NCBI GenBank assembly: GCA_015654635.1
Contig: JAATGP010000006.1
Coordinates: forward strand, 1 to 40,581
DNA: 40,581 nt
From: Alphaproteobacteria bacterium
GTDB lineage: Bacteria; Pseudomonadota; Alphaproteobacteria; Micropepsales; Micropepsaceae
Direction: 5' to 3'
In this document: piece by piece, positions 6,423 to 14,616 of the stretch
How positions within the stretch are numbered: position 1 is the first letter of the stretch
Layout of the letters: each line of letters begins with the position of its first letter
Made by a program: the position numbers and the translations under genes
The notes under the pieces: generated by a model
The model's input: the letters and a program-made list of their open reading frames with translations, nothing else
Told to the model about the DNA's origin: nothing
Databases searched by the model: none

Positions 6423-8221
6423 TCCGGCGGCTGAAACTGATTTCATTTTTTGTCGTGCTGGTCGGATTCGCGTCAATGGCGGGGACATACGAACTCGGTT
6501 TTGAGCTGTGGCCACCGACGGGTTTGTTTGCCGATGGACGGATAGCGCTGTTTCCCGCGGGCGATGCGCCGTTCTGCTTCAAGCAACGGGCCTTGGCGTT
6601 GCTGGCCGACCGTGCCGCGGAGCAAAACTGGCAAGCCTGCAAGCAATACTTTGCGCGTTATCAAGCTCTTGCTGGCTTCGATTGGCGTGCCGACGCCGTC
6701 TTCGCTAGCGGGGTGATCGGCTTGCTGGCGCTGTTCGGCTTTGCGCTCTGCATCCGCCTGGAACGTCCCGGCTTCAAAGTCGTCCGTGGCGCGCATTTGC
6801 ATACGGGGTCGGGCGGGCAGAAGGGATTTCGCAAAGCTTGCGTGCGGGAATGCAGGGTGCACGGCCGTGGCCTGGAACTTCTACCCAATATCGCTATCAG
6901 CCGGGACCGCGAGACCCGGCATTTCTTGATCCTGGGCAGTGTCGGCGGCGGCAAGACGCAGACCATGCTCAACCTCATGGCCGGACCGCTTGCCCGTGGT
7001 GACGGCCTTCTGGTGCTGGACACCAAGGGCGACATGATGGCGGGACTTCCGGGTAACCCGGATGTGCTTCTCATTGCCCCGCACGACCAGCGTTCCTGGG
7101 TCTGGGATGTGGCGGCCGATTGCTGTGTCAAGCAGGATGCTCGGGAACTGGCCGCGCGGTTTATTCCCGCTTCGACCGATCCCATGTGGTCGCAGGCTGC
7201 TCAAGAAATCTTCGTGGCCTGTATCGCCCATTTGCAGGAAACCATGCCCCGCCAATGGGGTTGGGCCGATCTCGAAGCGGTCGTCAATGCCGATATCGCA
7301 ATGCTGACGCAGTACGCCCACGACCATAACCCCAGTGCCGTGCGTCTGCTGAACCAGCCGGACAGCAAAACGACCCTCAGCATTCTTACGACCTTCCAGA
7401 CACATATGCGGATTGTCTCGGTGCTGGCGGAAGCCTGGCCGGACAATGCGGCGCATCGCTTCTCGATTCGCCATTGGCTGCACAATCCGCCGCCGCACTG
7501 TCCGCTGATCCTCCAGCATGATCCGGGCTACCCGGAACTCTCCCGTGTTTGGATCGGCAGCATGTTGGGCCTTCTGGCCTCGGCTGTCGGCAGCCCCACT
7601 TTGAGCGAAAGCACGGACCGCCGAATTTGGCTGTTCCTCGACGAATTCCCACAGTTGCCAGTCATCAAGCGGTTTCCAACATTCCTCGAATTAGGCCGGT
7701 CCAAAGGCATTGCTGTGGTCATCGGCGCGCAAGACACCGCCCAAATCCGTGCCGTCTATGGCCCTGACCAGACCAAGGCGTGGTTTGGTATGACCGGAAC
7801 GAAGATCATCACCCGCATCAATACCAGTGAGGCTGCCGAGGACATCAGCCGCATGATCGGTGACCAGGAAATCGAGCGGCGCACTCAAAGCTCCACGCGC
7901 TCGGGTGGGCGCTTCAGCGTCACCGAAGCCATCCAGCGCGAATTGCGGCGCGTGATCACGGCCTCGGAGTTGGGCTCCCGGCTCGGTCCCACCAAGGACG
8001 GCGTGCGCGTCCTGTTTCTTGGTCTTGGCGATGCCGTCTACGAATTGGACCTTTCCTACATCACCCTGCCCAAACTGCGCGCACCGATCATTCCGGCAGA
8101 TTGGACTCACACGCCGCCCGAACCACGCCCGCCGACAAGTGCAAATGGCAAAGGACGGCCCCTGCCTTCCTTTGGCCTCAACAAGGATTTGGCGGATCGC
8201 ATTCGCCAAATCATGCAATAG
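6419..8221 (+). CDS. Type IV coupling protein (TraD/TrwB/TraG-type ATPase)
   Basis: The 600-residue protein has two N-terminal membrane segments (about residues 5-25 and 93-112), as in VirD4/TraD coupling proteins that bring the relaxase-DNA complex to a secretion channel. The cytoplasmic ATPase shows Walker A GSVGGGKT (173-180), the typical LLVLDTKGD strand (197-205) and Walker B IWLFLDEF (403-410), followed by PQLPVIKRFPTFLELGRSKG. Length fits the family. The C-terminus is Pro-rich. It sits between the RHH accessory gene (4-nt overlap) and the MobF relaxase (2-nt gap). No VirB/Trb channel genes appear in the window, so transfer probably borrows another element's secretion system. Confidence 0.92.
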   Translation: MIRRLKLISFFVVLVGFASMAGTYELGFELWPPTGLFADGRIALFPAGDAPFCFKQRALALLADRAAEQNWQACKQYFARYQALAGFDWRADAVFASGVIGLLALFGFALCIRLERPGFKVVRGAHLHTGSGGQKGFRKACVRECRVHGRGLELLPNIAISRDRETRHFLILGSVGGGKTQTMLNLMAGPLARGDGLLVLDTKGDMMAGLPGNPDVLLIAPHDQRSWVWDVAADCCVKQDARELAARFIPASTDPMWSQAAQEIFVACIAHLQETMPRQWGWADLEAVVNADIAMLTQYAHDHNPSAVRLLNQPDSKTTLSILTTFQTHMRIVSVLAEAWPDNAAHRFSIRHWLHNPPPHCPLILQHDPGYPELSRVWIGSMLGLLASAVGSPTLSESTDRRIWLFLDEFPQLPVIKRFPTFLELGRSKGIAVVIGAQDTAQIRAVYGPDQTKAWFGMTGTKIITRINTSEAAEDISRMIGDQEIERRTQSSTRSGGRFSVTEAIQRELRRVITASELGSRLGPTKDGVRVLFLGLGDAVYELDLSYITLPKLRAPIIPADWTHTPPEPRPPTSANGKGRPLPSFGLNKDLADRIRQIMQ

Positions 8222-8223
8222 CC

Positions 8224-9333
8224 ATGGTGGCCTCGATCTCCGCGCGGGGTAGTGCGAGTGCGGCGCTTGGATATTACGCCCACCTGCGCGCCGATGATTA
8301 TTACACGCGCAGCGGCGAGCCACCCGGGCGCTGGGTAGGCGATGGGGCCGAACGCTTGAGCCTTCGCGGTCCCGTCACCCGCGCCGAATTCGAGGCGGCA
8401 CTGAATGGCATTGATCCCAAGACCGGCGATCAGCTTGTGCAACACGGCGGCCGTGGCCGCGAACATTCCGCCGGTTGGGATATGACCTTCAGCGCGCCCA
8501 AATCGGTTTCCGTCCTCTGGGCGCTCTCCAGCGAACAGGATCGCGCCGCCATCGAACAGGTTCACCGCTCCGCCGTCCTGGCCGCAACCCAGCATCTGGA
8601 ACGCTCCGCCGCCTGGGCGCGCCGGGGCCAGGCGGGTAGTGTGCGCGAGCAGACTGCTGGGCTTCTCACGGCGCAGTTCGACCATCACATCAGCCGCGAA
8701 GCCGATCCCCAGCTTCATACCCATTCCTTCATTTTCAACCTCGCTCCGCGCCGCGATGGAAGCTGGGGCGCTATCGTCAGTAAGGAATTGTACAAAGCTC
8801 AAAAGGAAGCGGGCGCCGTCTATCGGCAGGAACTCGCCAGTGAACTCGAACGGTTGGGCTATCGGCTCGACCGGACGAAAGAGGGATTTCGCGTTGCGGC
8901 GATCCCCCGTGAGGTCGAAAAGATGTTTTCGAAACGGCGGCAGGCTATCGAGGAAGCCGCCCGTACCCATGGCTACCGGACAGCCAAAGGTATGGAACTC
9001 GCCACCCTACGCACCCGCCGCGCCAAAGGTGCGACCAACCTTGGTGAACGCTTCAAGTCCTGGCAGGCAGAAGCAAAAGCGGCCGGATTCGAGCTAGGCC
9101 GCGAACAGCGCCAGCCCCTTCAGCTCGCGGCAGCAACGCGATCTCCTATTGCAACATCCCAGGGCCGATCCGCTGCCCCCTCATCCGCTCGGACCGTGTC
9201 AGCCCCCACCGCCGTTACCGCTCTCCTGAATACCGCGGCGCAGGTCGGCCAAGCCGTTCAAGCTTTGGATCAGCCCTCGGGGATGGGGGGCCTTCGGGTC
9301 AAGCTCCGCAACCGGGAAAACGAAAGGGAGTAA
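8224..9333 (+). CDS. MobF-family relaxase (TrwC-like), relaxase domain only
   Basis: The 369-residue product nicks DNA at oriT and stays covalently attached to lead the strand during transfer. The start ATG at 8224 puts paired tyrosines at residues 17/18 and 26/27, matching the twin-Tyr arrangement of MobF enzymes. Asp86 and the histidine triad His154, His165 and His167 (QFDHH... PQLHTHSF) reproduce the spacing of TrwC's D85 and H150/H161/H163. MobF proteins usually continue into a RecD-like helicase and exceed 900 residues; here the frame ends after a Lys/Arg-rich tail, with no helicase motif in the window. It starts 2 bp after the coupling-protein stop. A long inverted repeat begins about 45 bp past its stop. 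Confidence 0.92.
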   Translation: MVASISARGSASAALGYYAHLRADDYYTRSGEPPGRWVGDGAERLSLRGPVTRAEFEAALNGIDPKTGDQLVQHGGRGREHSAGWDMTFSAPKSVSVLWALSSEQDRAAIEQVHRSAVLAATQHLERSAAWARRGQAGSVREQTAGLLTAQFDHHISREADPQLHTHSFIFNLAPRRDGSWGAIVSKELYKAQKEAGAVYRQELASELERLGYRLDRTKEGFRVAAIPREVEKMFSKRRQAIEEAARTHGYRTAKGMELATLRTRRAKGATNLGERFKSWQAEAKAAGFELGREQRQPLQLAAATRSPIATSQGRSAAPSSARTVSAPTAVTALLNTAAQVGQAVQALDQPSGMGGLRVKLRNRENERE

Positions 9334-9378
9334 CCGGCAAATGCCACAGTTCGCCGTCGCACCGATCCCAAGCCCCTG

Positions 9379-9461
9379 TCCGTTTTCCGGCCTGTGTCAA
9401 GGCCGCAAGCCGCACCGCGGTGGCGCAACGCGCCAGCCTTGCACACAGGCTGGGAAACGGA
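9379..9461. other. Long imperfect inverted repeat, candidate oriT
   Basis: Arms at about 9379-9402 and 9437-9461 are near-complementary. The core GCCTGTGT-CAAGG (9390-9402) matches CCTTG-C-ACACAGGC (9437-9450) with one bulged base. The outer parts, CCGTTTTCC against GGGAAACGG, pair with few mismatches. Inside lies a second palindrome, CACCGCGGTG (9413-9422). The position directly after a MobF relaxase gene, in a 352-bp gene-free stretch (9334-9685), suits an origin of transfer or a relaxase-binding hairpin. I see no known nic sequence, so a structured RNA remains possible. The rest of the gap holds a GAATTCGG direct repeat near 9597. Confidence 0.45.
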
Positions 9462-9685
9462 GAACCCGCCAGGATCGGAGTGACGGCAGGATGCAAGGTC
9501 AGCGGGTGAAATCACGCGGGTCGTTCGTAAGCCGTTATTCTGCTGACGGTTTTTGTCCTGTCGTTTCGCGCCTGTCAGCGCGGGTGATGCCATGTGAATT
9601 CGGCGGAATTCGGTGACAAAACAACGGAATGACGCCCGTTTCTGTGCCATGTGTCTGCACAGCAGGTGCATAGGGTGTGAAAAAC

Positions 9686-10990
9686 CTATTTCTGTTTACC
9701 CATTCGGTCTGCGCTTGGAAACGACCATAGAATAGAGAGGGGCAATGCCAATCGGCCGGGTCCGAAAGAAAGAACCTGATCGCCGAGATAGACGACAAAC
9801 GCTGTTCCCTTATACGACCGGCCAGGCCCCTCCGTGAGAAACCAATTGAGATGCCGAAAATCTTCCGCCGTTACGGAAGTTGATGCTTTGACTTCGAATA
9901 GAGCCAGTAAGCGTCCTGGCGCCTGCGCGACGATGTCAATTTCGTGGGGGGCTAAGCGCCAATGGTATAGCTCCCAGTGGCGGTCCAAGAAGGGGAGCGA
10001 CTTTTCAAGCTCGCAGAAAACAAAGCTCTCCAGAATATGGCCTAATGCGACAGGATCGGCGCCGAGACCGAAGCTCTTGCTGTCTTCGCCGCGCAACGCC
10101 GTCGCGCAGCCCGTGTCCATGAAATGCAGTTTCGGGGACCTGACCTCCTTGCGCGCGCCCGAGGCCGTCCATGCGCCAAGGCGATGGACGATTCCAAGGC
10201 GCGAAAGAACGTCAAGATACGTGTTGACGGTCTCTTTTCGTGTGCCGAGGGCGCTACAAAGGCTCGTTACATTGAGTTCCTCGGCAGTGCGATGGGCGAG
10301 TTGATTGATCATCCGGCGCAGGGCATCGGGGCGACGCACCTCGGCGACCGGCGCGATGTCGCGCTCCACAATACTGTCAATGTAGGATGCGTAGCGCCCG
10401 ATACGGTCACGATCACGAAGCGACCGAATTTCCGGAAAACCACCACGGATGACAAAATCAACGGCGTCCGATCTTTGAAATGATGCTGGCGAGGGAAGGC
10501 GCCGTGCAATGACGCTCGGCTCGGCACCGACAACATCCAGCAGTCGGCATGGCCCCATGCGCATGATTTCTGCAGCGCTCAATGGGCGCAGCGTCAGCGT
10601 TGAAACGCGGCCAGCCAAACTGTCGAGGGCCTTTGGCGTCGTGAAAACGTTCGAGGAGCCTGTCAGGACGAATTGGCCGGCGCGCCGATCTCTGTCCACA
10701 ATTCGCTTCAGGGCGAGCGTAATTTGGGGTAGGCGCTGGACTTCGTCGATGACGATTGGCAACCCGGTTGGCCGGGTCTCTGCCGACAAAGTGTGGAGCT
10801 GGCCATAGGAATCGAGCGCCAAGGAAGCAAGGAGGGTCTCGTCATCGAGGTCGAGATAGCGGGCGGCTTCAACCATGTCCCTAACAAGCGTCGTCTTACC
10901 CGCTTGCCGTGGGCCAACAATGTTCAGCACGCGCGTTATGCGCAATGTGCGGGTGAGGATTTCGGCGAGGTGGCGAGGAATAATGTCCAT
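9686..10990 (-). CDS. AAA+ ATPase of the DUF4143 family
   Basis: The 434-residue protein starts MDIIPRHLAEILTRTLRITR. Walker A GPRQAGKTTL is at 26-35, the LDLDDETLLASL box follows, Walker B is IVIDEVQRLP, and the sensor block reads RAGQFVLTGSSNVF. The C-terminal DUF4143 region carries RLGIVHRLGAW, KLHFMDTGCATALRG and a PD-(D/E)XK-like HEIDIVAQAPGR... FEVKAS segment. These ATPases are widespread on genomic islands and in prokaryotic chromosomes; their cellular role is not well defined, though the C-terminal nuclease-like fold is recognised. It is transcribed leftward, opposite the relaxase operon. Its promoter region holds three 23-bp-spaced repeats. A regulatory or addiction-like role on the element is possible but unproven. 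Confidence 0.88.
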   Translation of the reverse strand: MDIIPRHLAEILTRTLRITRVLNIVGPRQAGKTTLVRDMVEAARYLDLDDETLLASLALDSYGQLHTLSAETRPTGLPIVIDEVQRLPQITLALKRIVDRDRRAGQFVLTGSSNVFTTPKALDSLAGRVSTLTLRPLSAAEIMRMGPCRLLDVVGAEPSVIARRLPSPASFQRSDAVDFVIRGGFPEIRSLRDRDRIGRYASYIDSIVERDIAPVAEVRRPDALRRMINQLAHRTAEELNVTSLCSALGTRKETVNTYLDVLSRLGIVHRLGAWTASGARKEVRSPKLHFMDTGCATALRGEDSKSFGLGADPVALGHILESFVFCELEKSLPFLDRHWELYHWRLAPHEIDIVAQAPGRLLALFEVKASTSVTAEDFRHLNWFLTEGPGRSYKGTAFVVYLGDQVLSFGPGRLALPLSILWSFPSADRMGKQK

Positions 10991-11002
10991 CGGCCTTTGA
11001 CC

Positions 11003-11069
11003 TGAAAAAGCGCTATTAGCTATGAGAAAAATTGGCGATTAGTCAATCGGAAAAATGGCTATTAGCAAA
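11003..11069. repeat. Three 23-bp-spaced direct repeats upstream of the DUF4143 ATPase
   Basis: On the plus strand, GAAAAAgcgctATTAGC, GAAAAAttggcgATTAGT and GGAAAAAtggctATTAGC recur with the ATTAG core at 11015, 11038 and 11061, exactly 23 bp apart. They lie 13-80 bp upstream of the leftward ATPase gene, where its promoter should be. Regular spacing close to two helical turns suggests a cooperative protein-binding array, possibly autoregulatory. Confidence 0.6.
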
Positions 11070-11131
11070 CCGCAAAATCGGCCGCGTATCCTGGCGGCCC
11101 AACACTTGTCTCAGTCGCTACCGGAATCAAA

Positions 11132-12406
11132 TCACTGCGCCGCTTGGTGAAGCGGGACGACAACGCCAGCCTTTGCCTCCCCCATCAACTCCGCCGCGCG
11201 ATTCGCCACGGCGTCTGCCGCGGCCAGAAGAACAGCGTCCGCCGAATGAATGTAACGGCTGGTGATCGACTGTCCCTTGTGCCCGACCAGCGCGGCGATA
11301 GTCGGCTCGCTATACCCAAGGTCGGCCGCAAGGCTGGCAAAGGAATGGCGCAGCACATGCGGCGTGATGTCGGAAGGCAACTCGCCCAATGCCGTGATGC
11401 GCGCGAACAGGCGGGGAAAGCCGCTCATGCGACCGTCACCGCGTGAGGCAATAAACACCAATTCGTTGGATTCATCGACGCTGCGAAGCACGTCACAGGC
11501 AGCGTTTGACAATGGCCGGACGCTGCGGCCGGTCTTGGTGTCGCCCAAGGTTGCCGTGCGGCGCACAAGATCAAGCTCCTGCCATTTGAGGCCCAACGCT
11601 TCTCCGCTGCGCCAGCCGGTGAGGATGAGGAAGCGTGTAACCGCGATTGCGGGGGACCAAATTTTGGCTTCTTTCGCCTTTCGCAAGGCATCGCCGAACG
11701 CCTTGTATTCCTGATCGTTCAAGCGCCGCTCGCGATGGCCATCTGCGAAACGGACAACGCCATGCACGGGATTGTCTCTGCATATGCGATGGCGCACCGC
11801 GTAGGTAAAGATCGCTCCGAGCAAGCCGAGGGTGCGGCTGGCCGTTCCCTTGCCGCCGCGCACCAAGGCCAAGCCGCGCTTCTTGGCGGTTTTGACGCGC
11901 GCCTTTGTCTTTCCTTCGGCGACCGCGTGCATGAAATCCTCAACATCCTCACGCGTCACGGCCGCAGCCTTCAGCGTGCCAAGCAGCGGCTTGATATGGC
12001 GCTCGATGCGCCCTTTGTCCGTCGCCAAGGTGCTTGGCTTCTTGGCGATCTTCCGGCGCGTGAGCAATCGTCCGGACTCAGCATCCCTAATGTAGAGGTC
12101 GCACAACTCGCTGACGGTCGCGGCTTTGCGTTTTGTGGATTTTTGGTTAGCCGGGTCAGCCTTGTCGATGACCTCGCCCAGAAGCCGCTTGGCTTCCTCG
12201 CGTGCCCTGTCCGGCGTCCAGGGTGAGCCGTGACGGCCGATGGTGAACCAGCGCTGGCGGCCGTCGGTCGTACGGTATTTGAGGACGTAGGAAACCACCG
12301 CCCCCTTCTGGCGGCGGGCGCCGAAGCCGCCCACGACACCATCCCAGACGGTCTCGCCCTCGCTCAACTTCTGAATATCTCTGAGCCCAATCCGCTTTTC
12401 GCTCAT
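11132..12406 (-). CDS. int: Tyrosine-recombinase integrase of the element
   Basis: The 424-residue protein has an N-terminal arm-binding region (VWDGVVGGFGARRQKG... TIGRHGSPWTPDRARE), a SAM-like core-binding domain (about 96-215) and a catalytic domain. Catalytic residues are visible: Arg266 in GWRSGEALGL, Lys291 in DTKTGRS, His350 and Arg353 in HVLRHSF, His376 in GHKGQ and the nucleophile Tyr385 in SRYIH. Length and layout match integrases of tRNA-targeting genomic islands. The start lies 556 bp from the 5' end of tRNA-Arg(CCG), and the spacer is packed with direct repeats. It is transcribed away from the tRNA, toward the rest of the element. All key residues are present, so it should be active. 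Confidence 0.95.
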   Translation of the reverse strand: MSEKRIGLRDIQKLSEGETVWDGVVGGFGARRQKGAVVSYVLKYRTTDGRQRWFTIGRHGSPWTPDRAREEAKRLLGEVIDKADPANQKSTKRKAATVSELCDLYIRDAESGRLLTRRKIAKKPSTLATDKGRIERHIKPLLGTLKAAAVTREDVEDFMHAVAEGKTKARVKTAKKRGLALVRGGKGTASRTLGLLGAIFTYAVRHRICRDNPVHGVVRFADGHRERRLNDQEYKAFGDALRKAKEAKIWSPAIAVTRFLILTGWRSGEALGLKWQELDLVRRTATLGDTKTGRSVRPLSNAACDVLRSVDESNELVFIASRGDGRMSGFPRLFARITALGELPSDITPHVLRHSFASLAADLGYSEPTIAALVGHKGQSITSRYIHSADAVLLAAADAVANRAAELMGEAKAGVVVPLHQAAQ

Positions 12407-12443
12407 GCGTGATCTCGATTTTTACGGCATTGAAGGCGGCAAA

Positions 12444-12701
12444 TAGCTACCAAAGTGAGTCGGTTTCCACGGCCCTAGCTACCACGCTTTTGTAGCTAAG
12501 TTGGCCTCTTTGCCCTTAAAGGCAGTGGTCAGCTAGCTACCACATAGCTACCAAAGTGAGTGCAAATGGTAACAAACTTGCGCAATCAAAGGCAATGGTC
12601 AACTGCACTAAATGCCGATAAAATATAGCTTATATCAATCTCCAGCAAATGCGAGCTACCACGCACAAAGCGCGCATTTTGCCCTCCGAAGGCAGAGGTC
12701 A
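12444..12701. repeat. Cluster of direct repeats between integrase and tRNA (candidate attachment-site arms)
   Basis: Two families alternate. TAGCTACCAAAGTGAGT occurs at 12444-12460 and 12545-12561 (101 bp apart), with shorter TAGCTACCAC copies at 12476 and 12534 and a variant GAGCTACCACG at 12653. A second motif, AAAGGCA-A/G-A/T-GGTCA, occurs at 12518-12531, 12588-12601 and 12688-12701 (spacings 70 and 100 bp, near whole helical turns). The rest of this 556-bp gene-free stretch holds a CGCGTAAGCA tandem (12793-12802, 12804-12813) and the tRNA promoter area. Position and phasing suggest integrase or excisionase arm-binding sites; no experiment is implied. Confidence 0.55.
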
Positions 12702-12922
12702 AGCGCTTTTGGATGCTGAGGAAAATATATATCTACAACAAAATCAATGCCTTGCGAGCCACATACATTTTACTTTGAGCCCTCGAAAATCTCGCGTAAG
12801 CACCGCGTAAGCAAAACAGGGTGCGATGAGGGGTAGTGCTGATAGTGCCAGCGTAGCGAACGAGCGCTGATCGCAGCGGAATGAATCCGAGAATGATTGG
12901 GATTTGACCCAGCGTTGTACCG

Positions 12923-12951
12923 TTGACCTGGGTTGGTCGTTGGGACTAGGT
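12923..12951 (+). promoter_or_regulatory. Possible promoter of tRNA-Arg
   Basis: TTGACC (12923-12928) is followed after 17 bp by CTAGGT (12946-12951), 11 bp before the tRNA. The -35 box is good and the -10 box poor. Another TTGACC lies at 12904-12909. Confidence 0.35.
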
Positions 12952-12962
12952 GAAGTTTAAGG

Positions 12963-13039
12963 GCACCCGTAGCTCAGATGGATAGAGCGTCGGCCTCCGA
13001 AGCCGAAGGCCACAGGTTCGAATCCTGTCGGGTGCACCA
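12963..13039 (+). tRNA. tRNA-Arg (anticodon CCG)
   Basis: A 77-nt cloverleaf folds cleanly. The 7-bp acceptor stem pairs GCACCCG (12963-12969) with CGGGTGC (13029-13035), then discriminator A and encoded CCA. The D-arm carries AGCTCAGATGGATAGAGC. The anticodon stem TCGGC/GCCGA encloses loop CTCCGAA with anticodon CCG, and the T-arm carries GGTTCGAATCC. It decodes CGG. Arginine tRNAs are common integration targets, but here the integrase side faces the 5' end of the tRNA, not the 3' end. I found no second copy of the tRNA 3' end in the window, so the far attachment site probably lies to the left. Confidence 0.97.
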
Positions 13040-13230
13040 TATTTCATAACAACATCTGGCATTTAGAGAGACCGCGCTCGCCCGGCGCCCCTCGGAAATT
13101 TGCAAAGGGCCGCGCTAGGGGGCAATGGGCGGCGGGTTTTACTGTCTGGCGCGCACTCTTTGGTGTGGAACGTAGGCCGGGTTAGGGGATTGGGCTTACG
13201 GCTCGACCGACGCTTCACAGCGGATGCAGT

Positions 13231-13330
13231 TCGGCCACAAGATCGGCCAACACATCGGCCAGTGACATAGAGTTATTCAGAAATACTGTTTATAGAGAGC
13301 GTGTTGTCAGTCTCTAGGATCGGCCAACAC
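13231..13330. repeat. TCGGCCA array upstream of the Fic gene
   Basis: TCGGCCA occurs at 13231, 13243 and 13255, exactly 12 bp apart, and again at 13320, ending 6 bp before the Fic start codon. The 13-mer GATCGGCCAACAC is present twice without mismatch (13241-13253 and 13318-13330). The AT-rich stretch between (13266-13300) could hold the promoter. The arrangement resembles operator iterons; the Fic protein's own C-terminal winged helix is a plausible binder. The rest of 13040-13230 shows no gene. Confidence 0.6.
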
Positions 13331-13332
13331 CC

Positions 13333-14529
13333 ATGTCTGACGTCGAGACCCCGTTTCGCATCGAACCTGCCCGACTCGAAGAGCCTTCCGAGGCGATGGC
13401 CGATTTGGCTGCGGAAATCGCTTCCGCCTCAACGGCGCTGGGCCGGGCGCTGCATCCCAAGACCGCCGCAAATCTGGCGAGCCTCGTGCGGGTGATGAAC
13501 TGCTACTACTCAAACCTGATCGAAGGCCATAACACCCATCCGCGCGACATTGAGCGCGTGTTGAAGGGCGAGCTTGATGAGGCCCCCGAGCGCCGCAATC
13601 TTCAGCTCGAAGCAGTCGCACATATCCGCGTCCAGGCCGAGATCGACGCTATGGCAGCCGCGGGCACATTGTCGGAACCGGCGTCGCAGGACTTCATCCT
13701 CTGGCTTCACCGGGAGTTCTACCGGGACGCTCCCGCAGAGATGCTGCGCGTCGGCGAGGGCAGCAAAGCTTTTCTGATAACCCCAGGGGTATGGCGCTCT
13801 GGGGAAGAACAGGACGTTGCGGTCGGTCGACACATCCCGCCGTCCAGCGACCGGGTACCCGATTTCATGGATGTCTTCGCATCGCGCTATCGGCTCGCAC
13901 CACTCGGCAAGGCCGGACGCATTCTGGCCATTCCGGCAGCGCACCACCGGTTCAACTACATTCACCCCTTCGCGGACGGCAACGGGCGTGTCAGCCGCTT
14001 GATGAGCCACGCGATGGGCCTTCAGACCGAGATTGGCGCGCATGGCCTATGGTCGGTCTCACGCGGCTTAGCCCGCGGCTTGGAAAGCCGCACCGAGTAC
14101 AAGCTGATGATGGATCACGCCGACACACCGCGGCAGGGTGATCTGGACGGGCGGGGGAATCTCTCCCAGCGGGCCTTGGGCGAGTTCGTGATCTGGTTTC
14201 TGAAAGTCAGCCTCGATCAGATTTCCTTTATGGCCGGGCTGTTCGAGATCGAAACACTGGCCCGGCGTTTGCACACATTGGTCGAGCGCAACGAAAGCTT
14301 GAAGCCAGAAGCAACCAAGCTGCTCGAAGAGGCCTTAATCCGTGGCGAGTTCGAGCGTGGCGATGCCGCCCGGATCACGGGCCTGCCGGAACGCACGGCG
14401 CGCCGGGTTCTCAACGACGCTGTGGCCGCGGGCCTGCTCGCTTCGGAAACCCCGAAAGGGCCTGTGTCCCTGCGCTTTCCGCAAGCGACCCTCGATGTCT
14501 TATTCCCACGTCTTTATCCGCAAGTGTGA
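13333..14529 (+). CDS. Fic-domain AMP transferase, class II, with C-terminal winged helix
   Basis: The 398-residue protein carries the full catalytic Fic motif HPFADGNGRVSR at 211-222, which transfers AMP (rarely another nucleotide group) from ATP to a hydroxyl side chain of a target. The N-terminal inhibitory motif S60-NLI-E64-G65 matches (S/T)xxxE(G/N), so it is a self-inhibited class II enzyme. Residues about 340-385 (GDAARITGLPERTARRVLND) form a winged helix, suggesting DNA binding and autoregulation through the TCGGCCA array upstream. The last TCGGCCA-containing repeat abuts the start codon, with little room for a Shine-Dalgarno. It is the first gene after tRNA-Arg and may belong to the host or to an older island. 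The cellular target is unknown. Confidence 0.92.
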   Translation: MSDVETPFRIEPARLEEPSEAMADLAAEIASASTALGRALHPKTAANLASLVRVMNCYYSNLIEGHNTHPRDIERVLKGELDEAPERRNLQLEAVAHIRVQAEIDAMAAAGTLSEPASQDFILWLHREFYRDAPAEMLRVGEGSKAFLITPGVWRSGEEQDVAVGRHIPPSSDRVPDFMDVFASRYRLAPLGKAGRILAIPAAHHRFNYIHPFADGNGRVSRLMSHAMGLQTEIGAHGLWSVSRGLARGLESRTEYKLMMDHADTPRQGDLDGRGNLSQRALGEFVIWFLKVSLDQISFMAGLFEIETLARRLHTLVERNESLKPEATKLLEEALIRGEFERGDAARITGLPERTARRVLNDAVAAGLLASETPKGPVSLRFPQATLDVLFPRLYPQV

Positions 14530-14616
14530 TATTCGTTCATAAGGGGAGTGACATACGGAGATCGCGTCGGCTGCGTTGTAGTCTGTCTGCAGGAGTTGTG
14601 ATTCGGGAAAGATACC

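Noticed and set aside
9334..9685. Short ORFs in the spacer after the relaxase
   Set aside because: Frames on both strands follow the hairpin's GC pattern, lack ribosome sites and show no domain.
12444..12701. CRISPR array
   Set aside because: Repeats are only 14-17 bp, irregularly spaced, of two families, and no cas gene is present.
1..13039. Second copy of the tRNA-Arg 3' end as attachment-site duplicate
   Set aside because: I looked for GGTTCGAATCC and CGGGTGCACCA-like stretches and found none outside the tRNA.
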